Origin: Enterococcus sp. BWB1-3
GTDB lineage: Bacteria > Bacillota > Bacilli > Lactobacillales > Enterococcaceae
DNA length: 64,000 nt
NCBI RefSeq assembly: GCF_016745275.1
Contig: NZ_JADOEP010000013.1
Span: 44,873 to 108,872, forward strand
Direction of reading: 5' to 3'
Shown in pieces: positions 9,251 through 18,788 of this stretch (positions are counted from its first letter, which is position 1; each line of letters begins with the position of its first letter). The notes beneath the pieces are model-generated. The model searched no databases. It saw nothing but the letters and a program-made list of their open reading frames with translations, and was not told where the DNA came from. A program made the position numbers and the translations under genes.

Positions 9251-10675
9251 TTATTTAATTAAAATATAGTCCAGTCCCACCAGCTTCGCCCAGGTAATAA
9301 TCTGGTCTGAGGTTACGTTCAGTGAAACTACAGTATGATGTCCGCCGCCTGCTTCAATCCATGCTCCAACCCCTTCCTGGAAGTTTGGTTTTACTTCCCA
9401 CAGCACACGGGCAACCGGCAGCATAGGTGCTTCCTCTGTTGGTTCGAACAACTCTACTTCATTGATCAGCAGCTTATAATGCGTCCCGAAGTCTGCCATT
9501 GAAACTACGACACCCGCTCCTGCTTTGCCGTCAAATACCAGACGTGCCGGATCTTCACGATCACCCATTGAAAGAGGTGAAACAATAATTTTGGGTTTAT
9601 TATTTGCCAGCGTCGGATCAACTTCCATCATATGAGACTGCAGAATGAATTCACGACCAGCTTCCAGCTCATAAGTATAGTCTTCCATAAATCCGGTATT
9701 TTCATTACGAGCCATTACTTTCATTAAACGATCAATTGCTGCAGTTTTCCAGTCCCCTTCGCCGGCAAATCCATATCCTTCAGCCATCAAGCGCTGAACG
9801 GCCAGCCCTGGCAGCTGCTGCATGCCATACAGATCTTCAAAGTTTGAACTAAACGCATTATAATTGCCTGCTTCAAGGAAATGACGAATGCCGATTTCCT
9901 GACGAGCCTGCACTTTTACATGCGCTTCCCATATTTCATGATCATAGTCTCCATAGTCAAAATCATAAAGGTTTTTATATTCTGCAAACAACGCATCAAC
10001 TTCTTCATCTTTTACCGCATCAATATATCGAACCAAATCGCCAATCCCAAAATAATCGACAACCCAGCCAAATTGAATTTGCGCCTCTACTTTATCCCCT
10101 TCTGTTACAGCCACATTCCGCATGTTATCTCCGAAGCGGGCAACCTTGATATTGAAGCTTTCATTAAAGGCAACAGCCACGTCCATCCATTCAGCAATCT
10201 GCTTTTGAACTTCCTGACGTTTCCAGTAGCCAACGACAATTTTATTTTGTTTTTTCAGACGAGCATTAATAAAGCCGTATTCACGATCTCCGTGAGCAGC
10301 CTGATTCAAGTTCATAAAGTCCATATCAATTGTTTGCCATGGAATACTTTCATTGTATTGGGTTGCTAAATGAAGCAGCGGTTTTTGCAGCAATTTCGTT
10401 CCACGAATCCACATTTTTGCAGGTGAGAAGGTATGCATCCAGGTAATTACACCGGCTACTTCATCCCGATAGTTAACTTCCTTCATAATACGAGTTATTG
10501 CATCTGCTGAAACAGCCAGCTCCTGCAGAACAACAGGATAAGAGAGCTTGCCATTGTCATTTAATTCTTTTACCATTTCTTCTGCATGACTGCGTACCTC
10601 CTGCAATGCTTCTTCTCCATACAAATGCTGTGAGCCTACAACAAACCAAAATTCTTTCTTTTCTACTGTTAACAT
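9251..10675 (-). CDS. araA: L-arabinose isomerase
   Basis: 474 residues, the usual AraA length. It interconverts L-arabinose and L-ribulose in the cytoplasm, using Mn2+. The N-terminus EFWFVVGSQHLYGEEALQEV is highly characteristic. The catalytic region LAVQRLMAEGYGFAGEGDWKTAA carries the metal-binding/catalytic Glu, and the C-terminal GGGHHTVVSLNVT carries the conserved His residues. Third gene of araB-araD-araA, 151 nt after araD. That gap is long for an operon, but I see no AraR operator or clear promoter in it, so read-through from araB is likely. The ATG has a GGAGCG ribosome site. Confidence 0.98.
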   Translation of the reverse strand: MLTVEKKEFWFVVGSQHLYGEEALQEVRSHAEEMVKELNDNGKLSYPVVLQELAVSADAITRIMKEVNYRDEVAGVITWMHTFSPAKMWIRGTKLLQKPLLHLATQYNESIPWQTIDMDFMNLNQAAHGDREYGFINARLKKQNKIVVGYWKRQEVQKQIAEWMDVAVAFNESFNIKVARFGDNMRNVAVTEGDKVEAQIQFGWVVDYFGIGDLVRYIDAVKDEEVDALFAEYKNLYDFDYGDYDHEIWEAHVKVQARQEIGIRHFLEAGNYNAFSSNFEDLYGMQQLPGLAVQRLMAEGYGFAGEGDWKTAAIDRLMKVMARNENTGFMEDYTYELEAGREFILQSHMMEVDPTLANNKPKIIVSPLSMGDREDPARLVFDGKAGAGVVVSMADFGTHYKLLINEVELFEPTEEAPMLPVARVLWEVKPNFQEGVGAWIEAGGGHHTVVSLNVTSDQIITWAKLVGLDYILIK

Positions 10676-10826
10676 ATTATTCGCTCCTTCACTAGTTTAA
10701 TTGGGCGGTTACATATGTGTATCTACAAGTCTTACTGACATTCAATTTTCAATACAAAGCTTCCAAGTCTTAGATGCTTTGCTCGTTTCACACATTCATA
10801 CCCATTCCTGTTATTTTTAAATCAGG

Positions 10827-11522
10827 TTATTTCTGTCCATAATAAGCATCTTTTCCATGCTTTCTTAAATAGTGCTTATCTAAAATCCGCTGCGGCAGTT
10901 CTTCCGCAAAGCTGTTCAGCTGGCGGGCAAAAAGATTCATCTTACATACTTCTTCCAGAACCACAGCATTCATTACAGCGCCGGCTGCACTTTTCCCCCA
11001 AGTGAACGGTCCATGCCCGTGAAGTAAGACTCCGGGTACTTCCATCGGGGCAATCCCTCTTTCTTTAAAAGTCTGAACAATAGCGTGCCCGGTTTCTTCC
11101 TCGTAGCCTCTGTCAATCTCTTCCTGAGTCAAAAAGCGTGCACAGGGAACTGTTCCGTAAAATGTATCTGCATGAGTTGTTCCCATCGGAGGAACATCCA
11201 GTCCTGCCTGAGCCCAGATCGTTGCCCATGCTGAATGAGTATGAACTATTCCGCCTATATCTTCATATTGACGATACAGCACTGCATGGGTCGGTGTATC
11301 AGAAGAAGGATTCAGTTTACCTTCAATCACATTTCCTTCCAGATCGCAGACAATCATATCATCCGGTGTCAGTGTTTCATAATCCACTCCCGAAGGCTTA
11401 ATCACAAACAGCTCCTTGTCCTTGTCAATCCCACTGACATTTCCCCAGGTATATTTAATCAAGCCCTGTTTCGGAAGCTCCAGATTGGCATAATAGACTT
11501 CTTCTTTTAATACTTCAAGCAC
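10827..11522 (-). CDS. araD: L-ribulose-5-phosphate 4-epimerase
   Basis: 231 residues from a GTG start at 11522, identical in length to E. coli AraD. An AAGGGGG ribosome site lies 6-8 nt upstream, and MLEVLKEEVYYANLELPKQGL is the usual N-terminus; an upstream in-frame ATG at 11549 would place that site inside the gene. Class II aldolase/epimerase fold with Zn-binding histidines in GIVHTHSAWA and VLLHGHGPFTWG, and TWGNVSGID near the start for phosphate binding. It converts L-ribulose-5-P to D-xylulose-5-P, feeding the pentose phosphate or phosphoketolase route. It follows araB by 45 nt. Confidence 0.96.
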   Translation of the reverse strand: MLEVLKEEVYYANLELPKQGLIKYTWGNVSGIDKDKELFVIKPSGVDYETLTPDDMIVCDLEGNVIEGKLNPSSDTPTHAVLYRQYEDIGGIVHTHSAWATIWAQAGLDVPPMGTTHADTFYGTVPCARFLTQEEIDRGYEEETGHAIVQTFKERGIAPMEVPGVLLHGHGPFTWGKSAAGAVMNAVVLEEVCKMNLFARQLNSFAEELPQRILDKHYLRKHGKDAYYGQK

Positions 11523-11567
11523 ATATATTTCCCCCTTCTCTGTTTCCAATGCATTGATTTATGTCGC

Positions 11568-13169
11568 TTAGTTCAAAAATTCAACAGCCGCTTTTTCAAT
11601 AGGCAACCCTGTTGCATATCGCTTCGCAAACTGCTCAAAGCCTTTAACATCTTCCAGATCAGGCACAACTTCAATTCCTTCATTGCTGCCAAACACCTGA
11701 ATATTTAAATAATCGGTTAAATTTTGTCCCTGCTTTGCATACTTCAAATAATCTGCAAGAAGTGCAATTCCCCAGGCTCCGCCTTCTCCGGCAGTTTCCA
11801 TCAGTGAAACAGGCGTATCCATCGCTGCCGCCAATATTCGCTGCGCCACTCCTTCAGTCTTAAAAATGCCGCCATGTCCCATGACCCTGTCAATATTGAC
11901 CTGTTCTTCTTCCACCAGTATCTTCATACCGATTTGCAACGCTCCAAATGCTGAATAAAGATGAACCCGCATAAAATTCGCCAAGTTAAACAGACTGTCC
12001 GGTGTCCGCACAAACAACGGTCTTCCTTCCGATATGTGCGTTATATTTTCTCCGGAGAAGTAGCCGTAAGAAAGTAATCCGCCGCAGTCTTTATCACCTA
12101 CCAGTGCTTGTTTGAACAATACTTCATACAAGTGTTCTGTACTTATATCAAATCCACTGACATCTGCAAATTCTTTGAACAGCTTCACCCATGCATTAAT
12201 CTCAGAGGAACAATTATTGGCGTGCACCATTGCTGCAAGATCACCTGCCGGCGTTGTAACCAAATCCAGCTCCGGATGTACGTTCTTCAACTCCTTTTCC
12301 AAAACAATCATGGCAAAAACAGAGGTTCCAGCTGAGATATTCCCTGTCCGCAGAGCTACACTGTTTGTTGCTGTCATACCAGTTCCTGCATCTCCTTCCG
12401 GCGGGCAAAGAGGAATCCCTGCTTTTAAATCACCTGTCGGATCAAGCAGCTTCGCTCCTGCTTCAGTCAGCTGCCCGGCACTTTCACCTGCCACCAAAAC
12501 CGTTGGCAGAATATCTTTCAGCTTCCATAAAAATTGCTTTCCCTTCACCTGTTGATCAAATTTTTCAAGCATATCAGAATCATACTCTTTTTTCTGAGGA
12601 TCTATCGGGAACATCCCTGATGCATCTCCTACTCCCAGAACCTTTTCACCTGTCAGCTGCCAATGTACATAGCCGGCCAGCGTTGTAAAAAATACTGTGT
12701 CTTTTACATGCGTCTCATTATTTAGAATCGCCTGATAAAGATGAGCGATACTCCATCGCTGAGGAATATTATAGTCAAATAAAGCAGTCAGCTCTTTTTC
12801 TGCCTCTGCTGTGATTGAATTTCTCCAGGTTCGAAACGGCACCAGCAGCTGATCCTCTTTATCAAAAGCCATATAGCCATGCATCATTGCACTAAATCCA
12901 ATCGCTCCAACCTGAGTCAGCTCTGCATCAAACAATGTCCATACCTCATGTTTCAAGTGCTGATAACTTTCCTGCAGCCCCGACCAAATCTCTTCCAAGC
13001 TGTATGTCCAAATACCATCAATCAATTGATTTTCCCACTCGTGACTTCCTGACGCGATGGGTTTTTGCTGTTTGTCAATCAATACTGCCTTGATTCTTGT
13101 TGAACCCAATTCAATCCCCAGTGAAGTATTTCCCTGAATAATTGACTCTCTTACTGCCTGCTTATCCAT
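11568..13169 (-). CDS. araB: Ribulokinase, FGGY family
   Basis: 533 residues from the ATG at 13169, chosen for its AGGAGGG site 6 nt upstream; the frame stays open for a further 34 codons but those run into the control region. FGGY sugar-kinase: the N-terminal phosphate-binding loop reads [16 protein letters not shown], the substrate-side region is [13 protein letters not shown], and the C-terminal ATP-binding part has [17 protein letters not shown] and [15 protein letters not shown]. It phosphorylates L-ribulose (family specificity inferred from the ara context). First gene of araBDA, controlled by two AraR operators and a cre-like site immediately upstream. Confidence 0.93.
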   Translation of the reverse strand: MDKQAVRESIIQGNTSLGIELGSTRIKAVLIDKQQKPIASGSHEWENQLIDGIWTYSLEEIWSGLQESYQHLKHEVWTLFDAELTQVGAIGFSAMMHGYMAFDKEDQLLVPFRTWRNSITAEAEKELTALFDYNIPQRWSIAHLYQAILNNETHVKDTVFFTTLAGYVHWQLTGEKVLGVGDASGMFPIDPQKKEYDSDMLEKFDQQVKGKQFLWKLKDILPTVLVAGESAGQLTEAGAKLLDPTGDLKAGIPLCPPEGDAGTGMTATNSVALRTGNISAGTSVFAMIVLEKELKNVHPELDLVTTPAGDLAAMVHANNCSSEINAWVKLFKEFADVSGFDISTEHLYEVLFKQALVGDKDCGGLLSYGYFSGENITHISEGRPLFVRTPDSLFNLANFMRVHLYSAFGALQIGMKILVEEEQVNIDRVMGHGGIFKTEGVAQRILAAAMDTPVSLMETAGEGGAWGIALLADYLKYAKQGQNLTDYLNIQVFGSNEGIEVVPDLEDVKGFEQFAKRYATGLPIEKAAVEFLN

Positions 13170-13180
13170 GCCAGCCCTCC

Positions 13181-13194
13181 TGTATACGTTTTCA
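13181..13194 (-). promoter_or_regulatory. Putative CcpA catabolite-response element in the araB leader
   Basis: TGTATACGTTTTCA matches the cre consensus TGWAANCGNTNWCA with a single mismatch. It ends 12 nt before the araB start codon, downstream of the operators, so CcpA bound here would act as a roadblock under good carbon supply. Confidence 0.6.
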
Positions 13195-13257
13195 TTCATT
13201 CGAAAAAAAATTTCCATAAAAAATTCTTCTTCTGCTTTTTCAAAGGAAGTATACCAC

Positions 13258-13273
13258 ATTTGTACGTACATGT
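13258..13273. promoter_or_regulatory. AraR operator 1 (araB-proximal)
   Basis: ATTTGTACGTACATGT is a near-perfect match to the AraR palindrome ATTTGTACGTACAAAT. It lies about 90 bp upstream of araB and is spaced 31 bp centre to centre from operator 2, close to three helical turns, which favours cooperative binding. Confidence 0.85.
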
Positions 13274-13288
13274 AAACGAGTTAATCGA

Positions 13289-13304
13289 ATTTGTACGCAC
13301 AAAA
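13289..13304. promoter_or_regulatory. AraR operator 2 (araB-distal)
   Basis: ATTTGTACGCACAAAA, one central change from the AraR palindrome. Its right end overlaps the T-run of the araR terminator (13301-13308). Confidence 0.8.
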
Positions 13305-13333
13305 AAAAGAAACGAACTTTATCTGTTCGTTTC
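13301..13333 (-). terminator. araR terminator
   Basis: On the minus strand GAAACGAAC, a 7-nt loop and GTTCGTTTC form a perfect 9-bp stem followed by T8. The T-run overlaps AraR operator 2, so the end of araR and the araBDA control region are fused. Confidence 0.9.
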
Positions 13334-13401
13334 CATTCCTACTATTATTTTTCTGCTATCTGTTATTCTGACGAGGCTGTTCTGACGGAAAAAATATCTT
13401 C

Positions 13402-14490
13402 TCAATAAGACTGCTTTTTCAGTACTGATTGACGTTCAATCACTTCCGGCTCATACACAATACTGTCACTGAGCGTCTTTGTTTCAATCGCTTTAATCAT
13501 CCACTTAGCTGCATCTATTCCCAGCTTTTCTTTCGGATGACTGATGGTGGTTAAAGCGACCTCACCGGCTGTACTTAATGTCGAGTTATCCTGCCCGATA
13601 ATGGAAATATCCTGAGGAATCATTTTTCCTGCAGCAATTAACCGCTGAACAAGCAGATTAGCAATCTCATCGTTATAGCAGACGACCCCTTTAACAGCAG
13701 ACTGCTTCTCTAACAAACGACTGGCAACGGTCTCTGTAATACTTGCTTTTTCCTCTGTAGCATACGTAAAAATATTTTGTGAATCAAATGTCAGCCCATA
13801 TGTTTCAAAAGCATCAATGAATCCTCTCATCCGAAGTTTCCCCTGTAAATCATCCATCTTCACAATCAAGGCCAGCTCGTTTATACCGTTTTCCAGCATG
13901 TAAGAGGTAGCCAGGAAACCAGCCTTTACATCATCCAGGCAAATGGAGGGGAGATCAATTGCTTCATAATATGCATTAATCATTACAACTGGAATCCCAG
14001 CCTCCTTAAATGATAAATAATAAGAAAGATTTGGATTATACTGATTGCTTTTGGTTGGCTCGACAATTAGCCCGTCAACTTGTTGTAGGAGCATGTTTTC
14101 CAGGCATTTCTTCTCCTGCTCCGGATTGTTATTTGTACTGGCAAGCAGCAGAGAATAACCTTTCTTTTGCAGCTCTTCTTCAATCCCCCGAATAATTGAG
14201 GGAAAAATATAATCTGATAAATAAGTAGTAATAACACCAATTGTTTTTGTTCTTTTTTCAGAACTGTTTTGATTTTTAAAACGGTCATCTACATAAGTGC
14301 CGGAGCCTTTTTCTTTTCTTAAAAACCCTTCATTAACCAAAACGGCAATCGCCTGCCGGATGGTGTGACGACTTACTTGATAACTGTCCATCAGCTTAAG
14401 TTCCGGGGGTATCACTGAACCGACAGGATATTCCTCGCTTACTATTTTCGAGCGGAGCTCCTCCGCAATGACATTATACTTAGACACCAT
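13402..14490 (-). CDS. araR: Arabinose operon repressor AraR (GntR DNA-binding, LacI-type effector domain)
   Basis: 362 residues, the same length as B. subtilis AraR. The N-terminal GntR winged helix (about 1-70) includes SRHTIRQAIAVLVNEGFLRKEKGSGTYV; the C-terminal LacI/GalR-type ligand domain begins at KTIGVITTYLSDYIFP and includes VVCYNDEIANLLVQRL and DISIIGQDNS. This chimeric layout is diagnostic for AraR, which is released from DNA by L-arabinose. The ATG has a GGAGG site. It lies upstream of araB in the same direction but is separated by its own terminator. An AraR operator overlaps its start of transcription, so it is probably autoregulated. Confidence 0.96.
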   Translation of the reverse strand: MVSKYNVIAEELRSKIVSEEYPVGSVIPPELKLMDSYQVSRHTIRQAIAVLVNEGFLRKEKGSGTYVDDRFKNQNSSEKRTKTIGVITTYLSDYIFPSIIRGIEEELQKKGYSLLLASTNNNPEQEKKCLENMLLQQVDGLIVEPTKSNQYNPNLSYYLSFKEAGIPVVMINAYYEAIDLPSICLDDVKAGFLATSYMLENGINELALIVKMDDLQGKLRMRGFIDAFETYGLTFDSQNIFTYATEEKASITETVASRLLEKQSAVKGVVCYNDEIANLLVQRLIAAGKMIPQDISIIGQDNSTLSTAGEVALTTISHPKEKLGIDAAKWMIKAIETKTLSDSIVYEPEVIERQSVLKKQSY

Positions 14491-14508
14491 GATAGTCCTC
14501 CAACGTAA

Positions 14509-14524
14509 ATTTGTACGTACAATT
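14509..14524. promoter_or_regulatory. AraR operator in the araR promoter
   Basis: ATTTGTACGTACAATT, nearly perfect AraR palindrome, placed directly downstream of the araR -10 element and about 20 nt before the start codon. Supports autorepression. Confidence 0.85.
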
Positions 14525-14526
14525 TT

Positions 14527-14555
14527 ATCATATGATGATTTGGCAAAAATAGCAA
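14527..14555 (-). promoter_or_regulatory. araR promoter
   Basis: Minus strand -35 TTGCTA (14555-14550), 17-bp spacer, -10 TATGAT (14532-14527). Near-consensus sigma-A promoter abutting the AraR operator. Confidence 0.7.
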
Positions 14556-14682
14556 GTCAGGAATGATTGAGAAGTAGAACGAAAATCAAAAATACAGCGT
14601 TTTCCCAACCTAAGCTGTTACTTATATAGAAAGAGCCCCCAAAACCTGAAGTCGGATTCAGCATTTCGGAACTCCCCTCTTT

Positions 14683-16014
14683 TTAATAATCATACCTCTT
14701 GCGTTTAGATGAAGCTGGAATGTTTAAGGCCTCACGATATTTGGCCACCGTTCTTCTGGCAATCTCAATCTTCTTCTCCTTCAGCAGTTCGACTAGTTTT
14801 TGATCAGAAATTGGTTTAGCTTTATCTTCCTCATCAATCAGCTGCTGAATAAATTTTTTCACGTCAATTGCTGACATCTCTTCTTTACTGTCAGCTCCGC
14901 GAGACAAGCCCTGGGAGAAAAAGGAACGAAGCTCGAATGAGCCGAAGTTTGTTTCAAGATATTTCCCATTCACAGTTCGACTGACAGTAGACTCATGAAT
15001 ATCCAAATCCTGTGCAATTTCCTTTAAGGTCATTGGTTTAATCGGTCGTCCAGGTTTCAAAAAGAAATCCTTCTGTCTAGCAACAATTTCTTTTCCAACA
15101 CGCAGAATGGTATCGCCTCTTTGAGCAACTGTTTTCTGCAGCCATTCAAAATCTTTCTTTTTCTCTGAAATATATTCCTGAACTTCCTTGTCTTTTGTTT
15201 CTTCCATTTTCTTAAAATAAGCTTCCTGAAAACGAATTTGAGGTGCCCCTTCTTTGTTTGAGATCACGATTAACTGATCTCCTTCAATTTTTACTTTTAA
15301 ATCAGGACGAATATAAATACCTAAAGTCGAACCAAAAATACTTCCCGGTGAAGGAGTCAGTGTTTGTATATAATCAAAAATTTCCTGAACCTCTGTTAGT
15401 TCGATTTCAAACTTTTTACTGATATCTGCCCATTTCCGATTGGCAAGAGCTGTAAACTCTTCTTCCAGTACAATATAAGCAAGAACAGGTGCCTGATCAT
15501 CCCGCTCAGTTTGCAGCATAAGACATTCCCTCAAATCTCTGGCCCCAATGCCGGCAGGGTCCAGCTGTTGAAGCAGGGTCAATGCATCCAGCATTTCTAT
15601 TTCCTCAGCACCTGCATTTTCTGCAGCTTCTTCAAGAGAAATGGTCAGGTAGCCATTTAAATCAATAAACTCTGTTAAAAACATCACTAATGTCCGCAAA
15701 TATGTATCACGATAATTGAGATGAATCTGATCAATTAAATATTCAAATAAGGAAATCGAGCTGTCAGGAATCTGATTCATCAGATTGGACTCTTTTTCAT
15801 TATTGTATTGTGTACTTCGACTGCCTGAGTATGTATAGTCGCTATGATTGGGCTGCAGCTCAATCAGGGGATTTTCCAACGCTTTATTTTCAATAAATGT
15901 CTGCAGCTCTTCTGTGTTGTACTGCAGTACTTGGATAGATTGCTGAAGCTGCTGTGTCATGGCTAATTTTTGAACTTGTTTTTGCTGTTGAGACAAGTGC
16001 TGCTCAAATTTCAT
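14683..16014 (-). CDS. rpoN: RNA polymerase sigma-54 factor
   Basis: 443 residues from the ATG at 16014 (a TTG three codons upstream abuts the GGGAG site and is less likely). Region I is Gln-rich (LSQQQKQVQKLAMTQQLQQSIQVLQ), region II acidic, and region III carries core-binding and helix-turn-helix segments (LKEIAQDLDIHESTVSRTVNGKY). It ends with the RpoN box ARRTVAKYREALNI and a basic tail. Sigma-54 directs transcription from -24/-12 promoters and needs AAA+ activators such as LevR/ManR-type regulators, which in this group drive PTS operons. No such activator or obvious -24/-12 promoter was found in the window by eye. Gene appears monocistronic. Confidence 0.97.
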   Translation of the reverse strand: MKFEQHLSQQQKQVQKLAMTQQLQQSIQVLQYNTEELQTFIENKALENPLIELQPNHSDYTYSGSRSTQYNNEKESNLMNQIPDSSISLFEYLIDQIHLNYRDTYLRTLVMFLTEFIDLNGYLTISLEEAAENAGAEEIEMLDALTLLQQLDPAGIGARDLRECLMLQTERDDQAPVLAYIVLEEEFTALANRKWADISKKFEIELTEVQEIFDYIQTLTPSPGSIFGSTLGIYIRPDLKVKIEGDQLIVISNKEGAPQIRFQEAYFKKMEETKDKEVQEYISEKKKDFEWLQKTVAQRGDTILRVGKEIVARQKDFFLKPGRPIKPMTLKEIAQDLDIHESTVSRTVNGKYLETNFGSFELRSFFSQGLSRGADSKEEMSAIDVKKFIQQLIDEEDKAKPISDQKLVELLKEKKIEIARRTVAKYREALNIPASSKRKRYDY

Positions 16015-16073
16015 AAATTTCAATCTCCCACTTGTTTTTTTTGAAAATATCCGCTAAACTAGTATTCGTGCCT

Positions 16074-16145
16074 GCGCCCTTAGTGTAGTGGATATCACGT
16101 AAGATTCCGGTTCTTGAGACGGGGGTTCGATTCCCTCAGGGCGCG
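16074..16145 (+). tRNA. tRNA-Arg (anticodon CCG)
   Basis: 72 nt fold as a tRNA. The acceptor stem GCGCCCT pairs with AGGGCGC and the discriminator base is G. The anticodon arm is TAAGA-TTCCGGT-TCTTG with CCG at 34-36, and the T arm is GGGGG-TTCGATT-CCCTC with one wobble. The 3' CCA is not encoded. It decodes CGG. It stands alone between rpoN and the nitroreductase gene, facing away from rpoN. Confidence 0.95.
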
Positions 16146-16275
16146 TAATTTATAAAAGTATTTGTTATACTCTTGTTTACAACGTTCTTTAAATATTGAC
16201 TTCATAAAGGATTATAACATATTTTCAATTACATTTTAATTCATAGTTTTTAGGTGAATGTATGTAAAAAATCAA

Positions 16276-16315
16276 AACCGACAGTGAAGTTTCTGAAAAG
16301 AATTCACTGCCGGTT
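16276..16315. terminator. Bidirectional terminator between tRNA-Arg and the nitroreductase gene
   Basis: AACCGACAGTGAA and TTCACTGCCGGTT form a 13-bp stem with one mismatch. T-rich tracts follow on both strands (TTCTTTG on plus; TTGATTTTTT on minus). It would end the nitroreductase transcript and any tRNA read-through. Confidence 0.85.
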
Positions 16316-16398
16316 TTCTTTGTTCTTTCTATCTGCACCTATGGTAAATCCCTGCTGAAGCTGCTTAAGTACTTTATACTCTTTTTGTTCAGATTTCT

Positions 16399-17175
16399 TC
16401 AGACACTTTTCCATTCATCCAGCATCAGCTTCACAGAGCGAGTCATTTCATCAGAAAATTCAGTACCTGTCTTTCTGAAATAGTTGAACTGACCAAAGTT
16501 TTCTGCATTAAATTTATTCTTGGAATTAAACTCTTTTTCCTTATCTGCCATCATTTCCTGAAGCTCTGCATCAGAAAGATGATGATAGGTTTCCTCAGAT
16601 ACGATAAACTTGCTGTCAAAGCGTGTATTAACTGAACGTTTGTAATTATCAGGATAATATCCCAGACACAGCATTCCCACTGGCAGAACCCACTTGGGAA
16701 GCTTCAACAGCTCTTTGTGTATTTCATAATTCTCAACGATGTCACCAATATAGCAGCTGCCGATCCCGCAAGCCTCAGCAGCTACGGTCGCAAAGCTTGA
16801 GGCAATTAATGTGTCCATTGCTGCCAGCAAAAATTCCCCCTCTTCCGGAAGATGAAAAGCCGTTTCTCTTTCCAGACAAACTTCAGGAACTCCCGACAGC
16901 TGATAGTAGTCATACCATCGTTGAAAATCTGCACAAAAAATCAATAAACTAGGTGCACGAGCTATGAACGGCTGATTGTCACAGCTTTTAGCCAGTTTTT
17001 TCTTGGTTTCATCCTTTTCAACTTTAATAACAGAATACAGCATCATGTTTCCGGCAGTTGGTGCTCTCATTGCACTTTTCAAAATAAAATCCATGTCTTC
17101 CAGTGTAATCGGACGATCCGCATACCTTCTTAGAGAAACTCTCTTCTGAAGCAACTCGTTTAACTGCTCTTTCAT
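16399..17175 (-). CDS. Nitroreductase-family FMN oxidoreductase (NfsA-like)
   Basis: 258 residues. It begins LLQKRVSLRRYADRPI, the typical FMN-phosphate Arg/Ser motif of nitroreductases; RAPTAGNMMLYSVI and the later AACGIGSCYIGDIVEN with PVGMLCLGYYPDN complete the fold. Members reduce nitro compounds, quinones or flavins with NAD(P)H as homodimers; the natural substrate here cannot be told. AGGAGGAAG ribosome site before the ATG. The gene stands alone, ends at a bidirectional terminator, and has a 655-bp gap upstream. Confidence 0.88.
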   Translation of the reverse strand: MKEQLNELLQKRVSLRRYADRPITLEDMDFILKSAMRAPTAGNMMLYSVIKVEKDETKKKLAKSCDNQPFIARAPSLLIFCADFQRWYDYYQLSGVPEVCLERETAFHLPEEGEFLLAAMDTLIASSFATVAAEACGIGSCYIGDIVENYEIHKELLKLPKWVLPVGMLCLGYYPDNYKRSVNTRFDSKFIVSEETYHHLSDAELQEMMADKEKEFNSKNKFNAENFGQFNYFRKTGTEFSDEMTRSVKLMLDEWKSV

Positions 17176-17831
17176 TTTTCTTCCTCCTATATCCTATACG
17201 TATTTCAAAATATATTCTAAAAAATGCTCTAAAAACTTAACAGCAGTGCAGTTTATGCCCGTTTTTTCCGCTCTCCCCTTGTATCAAAGCAGACCTGTTA
17301 TCTAAGTGGATGAAGCGAACACCTTACAGTGAGCACCATTGAGCTAAGATTTCTGTTCTAATGCACTTTCTTACTGTTCTTTTTATCGTCAAAACGCTTG
17401 ATGTTAGAGGATCGCTGTCAAGTGTATCAGTTATTTATCATAGAGTTTCCATAGATTATTTTGAGCTATCATCCGTACATTTCATTGCTTTGTAAAAAGT
17501 ATATCATATTTTTTGAAGGCTGATGTTGATTTCGATAAATAATCCTGTTTATTATTAAGATCAGCTAATGAAAACAGGCGGACTTTCAAAAGAAACAGAA
17601 GCTGCAAGGGTAGCTTATTTCCCCTGCGGTATCTTTTATAAATTACTTCTATCTCTGACATTCTTCTGCCCTCTTCATTTTCTTTTTGTCATTTTTCCAT
17701 CTCAAAGTTATTGAATCCAGCAGAAGCCCCTCTCACTACCATAATTCCAGCACATCAAAGAATCACAGCAAGCAGACTTCCCTAACCCGCTCACTGTGAT
17801 TATATAGATAATTATCTATGAGAATAAAAGT
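17176..17831. other. Intergenic gap upstream of the nitroreductase gene, nothing recognised
   Basis: 655 bp AT-rich sequence between two minus-strand genes. No open frame with protein-like composition, no RNA gene and no repeat copy was seen. A 16-bp palindrome, ATAGATAATTATCTAT (17804-17819), sits just after the fabI stop and may be part of its 3' end. Confidence 0.5.
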
Positions 17832-18584
17832 TTATGTTAAATGGACTCCTTTATCCACATAAATAATATCTCCGATTATTCCGGCTGATAATTCACTGAC
17901 TAAAAATGCACAAGCATTTCCTACTTCCTCAATTGTCACACCAGTCTTATCCGGTGTACGATCATCTGACATTTTAATAAGCTGGTCATAATTTTTAACA
18001 CCTGTCACGGCCAATGTCTTAATAGCTCCAGCTGAAATACCATTTACCCGTATTTTTTCAGAGGCAAGTTCTGCAGCCAGGTATCTGACAGCTGCCTCCA
18101 GTGAAGCCTTGGCAATTCCCATCATGTTATAATTTGGAATTGCCCGTTCTGAGCCTAAATAAGTCATGGTCACAATTCCGGAACCAGGATTCAATAACGG
18201 CTTTGCATGATGTGTCACTGCTAATAATGAATAACTGCTGATATCCTGTGCCAACGCGTAGCCTGATCTGCTAATATCACTGACGTTACCATCCAGCTCC
18301 TCCTTATTCGCAAAAGCAACCGCATGAACCAAACCATCAATTTTTCCGATTTTTTCTTCAATTTCTTTAAAAGCAGCAGCGATCGATTCATCCGATGCCA
18401 CATCACATTCAACGAGCAGCTCACCCTCGTCTGTTAATTTAAGAATCTGCTTTTTCATTCGCTCATTTTGATACGTATAAATAATTTCTGCTCCCTGATT
18501 CTTTAATGCACTTGCACAGCCCCAGGCAATGCTTTTTTTATTGGCTACACCCATTACTACAATTTTTTTATTTGCTAAAAACAT
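17832..18584 (-). CDS. fabI: Enoyl-[acyl-carrier-protein] reductase (NADH), FabI
   Basis: 250 residues from the ATG at 18584, preceded by GGATGGG at suitable spacing; an ATG three codons earlier lacks a site. FabI-type short-chain dehydrogenase: N-terminal nucleotide loop VVMGVANKKSIAWGCA (the FabI version of GxxxGxG), and active-site Tyr152-x6-Lys159 in PNYNMMGIAKAS, with the upstream Tyr142 also conserved. The C-terminus ends as usual (IIYVDKGVHLT). It performs the last reduction in each fatty-acid elongation cycle. Divergent from fabO-fabN; in E. faecalis the same three genes are neighbours, where FabI reduces products of the FabN branch. Confidence 0.96.
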   Translation of the reverse strand: MFLANKKIVVMGVANKKSIAWGCASALKNQGAEIIYTYQNERMKKQILKLTDEGELLVECDVASDESIAAAFKEIEEKIGKIDGLVHAVAFANKEELDGNVSDISRSGYALAQDISSYSLLAVTHHAKPLLNPGSGIVTMTYLGSERAIPNYNMMGIAKASLEAAVRYLAAELASEKIRVNGISAGAIKTLAVTGVKNYDQLIKMSDDRTPDKTGVTIEEVGNACAFLVSELSAGIIGDIIYVDKGVHLT

Positions 18585-18750
18585 AAATCCCATCCATTTC
18601 TATAATTATTTTACTTCGTGAATACACCATCATTCTTCTCCATTCAAGGGAAATATGAATAACTATGAGTTGACGAATAAAAAGACAACTGGTATCATCT
18701 GTTTGATAATGATACAATCATTCCCTAATTGAGAATACAAAAAGAAACGA

Positions 18751-18770
18751 CAGACATTCCCGGATGTCTG
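18751..18770 (-). other. Perfect hairpin with T-rich tail in the fabI upstream region
   Basis: CAGACAT-TCCCGG-ATGTCTG, a 7-bp perfect stem. On the minus strand it is followed by TCGTTTCTTTTTG, resembling an intrinsic terminator, yet no gene ends here. It could be a leader attenuator of fabI if that promoter lies near the FabT boxes, or a boundary element. Confidence 0.45.
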
Positions 18771-18788
18771 CATTATTAACTAAAATAC

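Noticed and set aside
13170..13271. Longer araB reading frame with a 34-residue N-terminal extension
   Set aside because: It would cover the cre site and reach into AraR operator 1, and the internal ATG has a far better ribosome site and the family-typical start.
14625..14682. Candidate rpoN terminator
   Set aside because: Only short, broken pairings (AAAGAG/CTCTTT and CTGAA/TTCAG) without a clean stem and T-run, so it is not listed.
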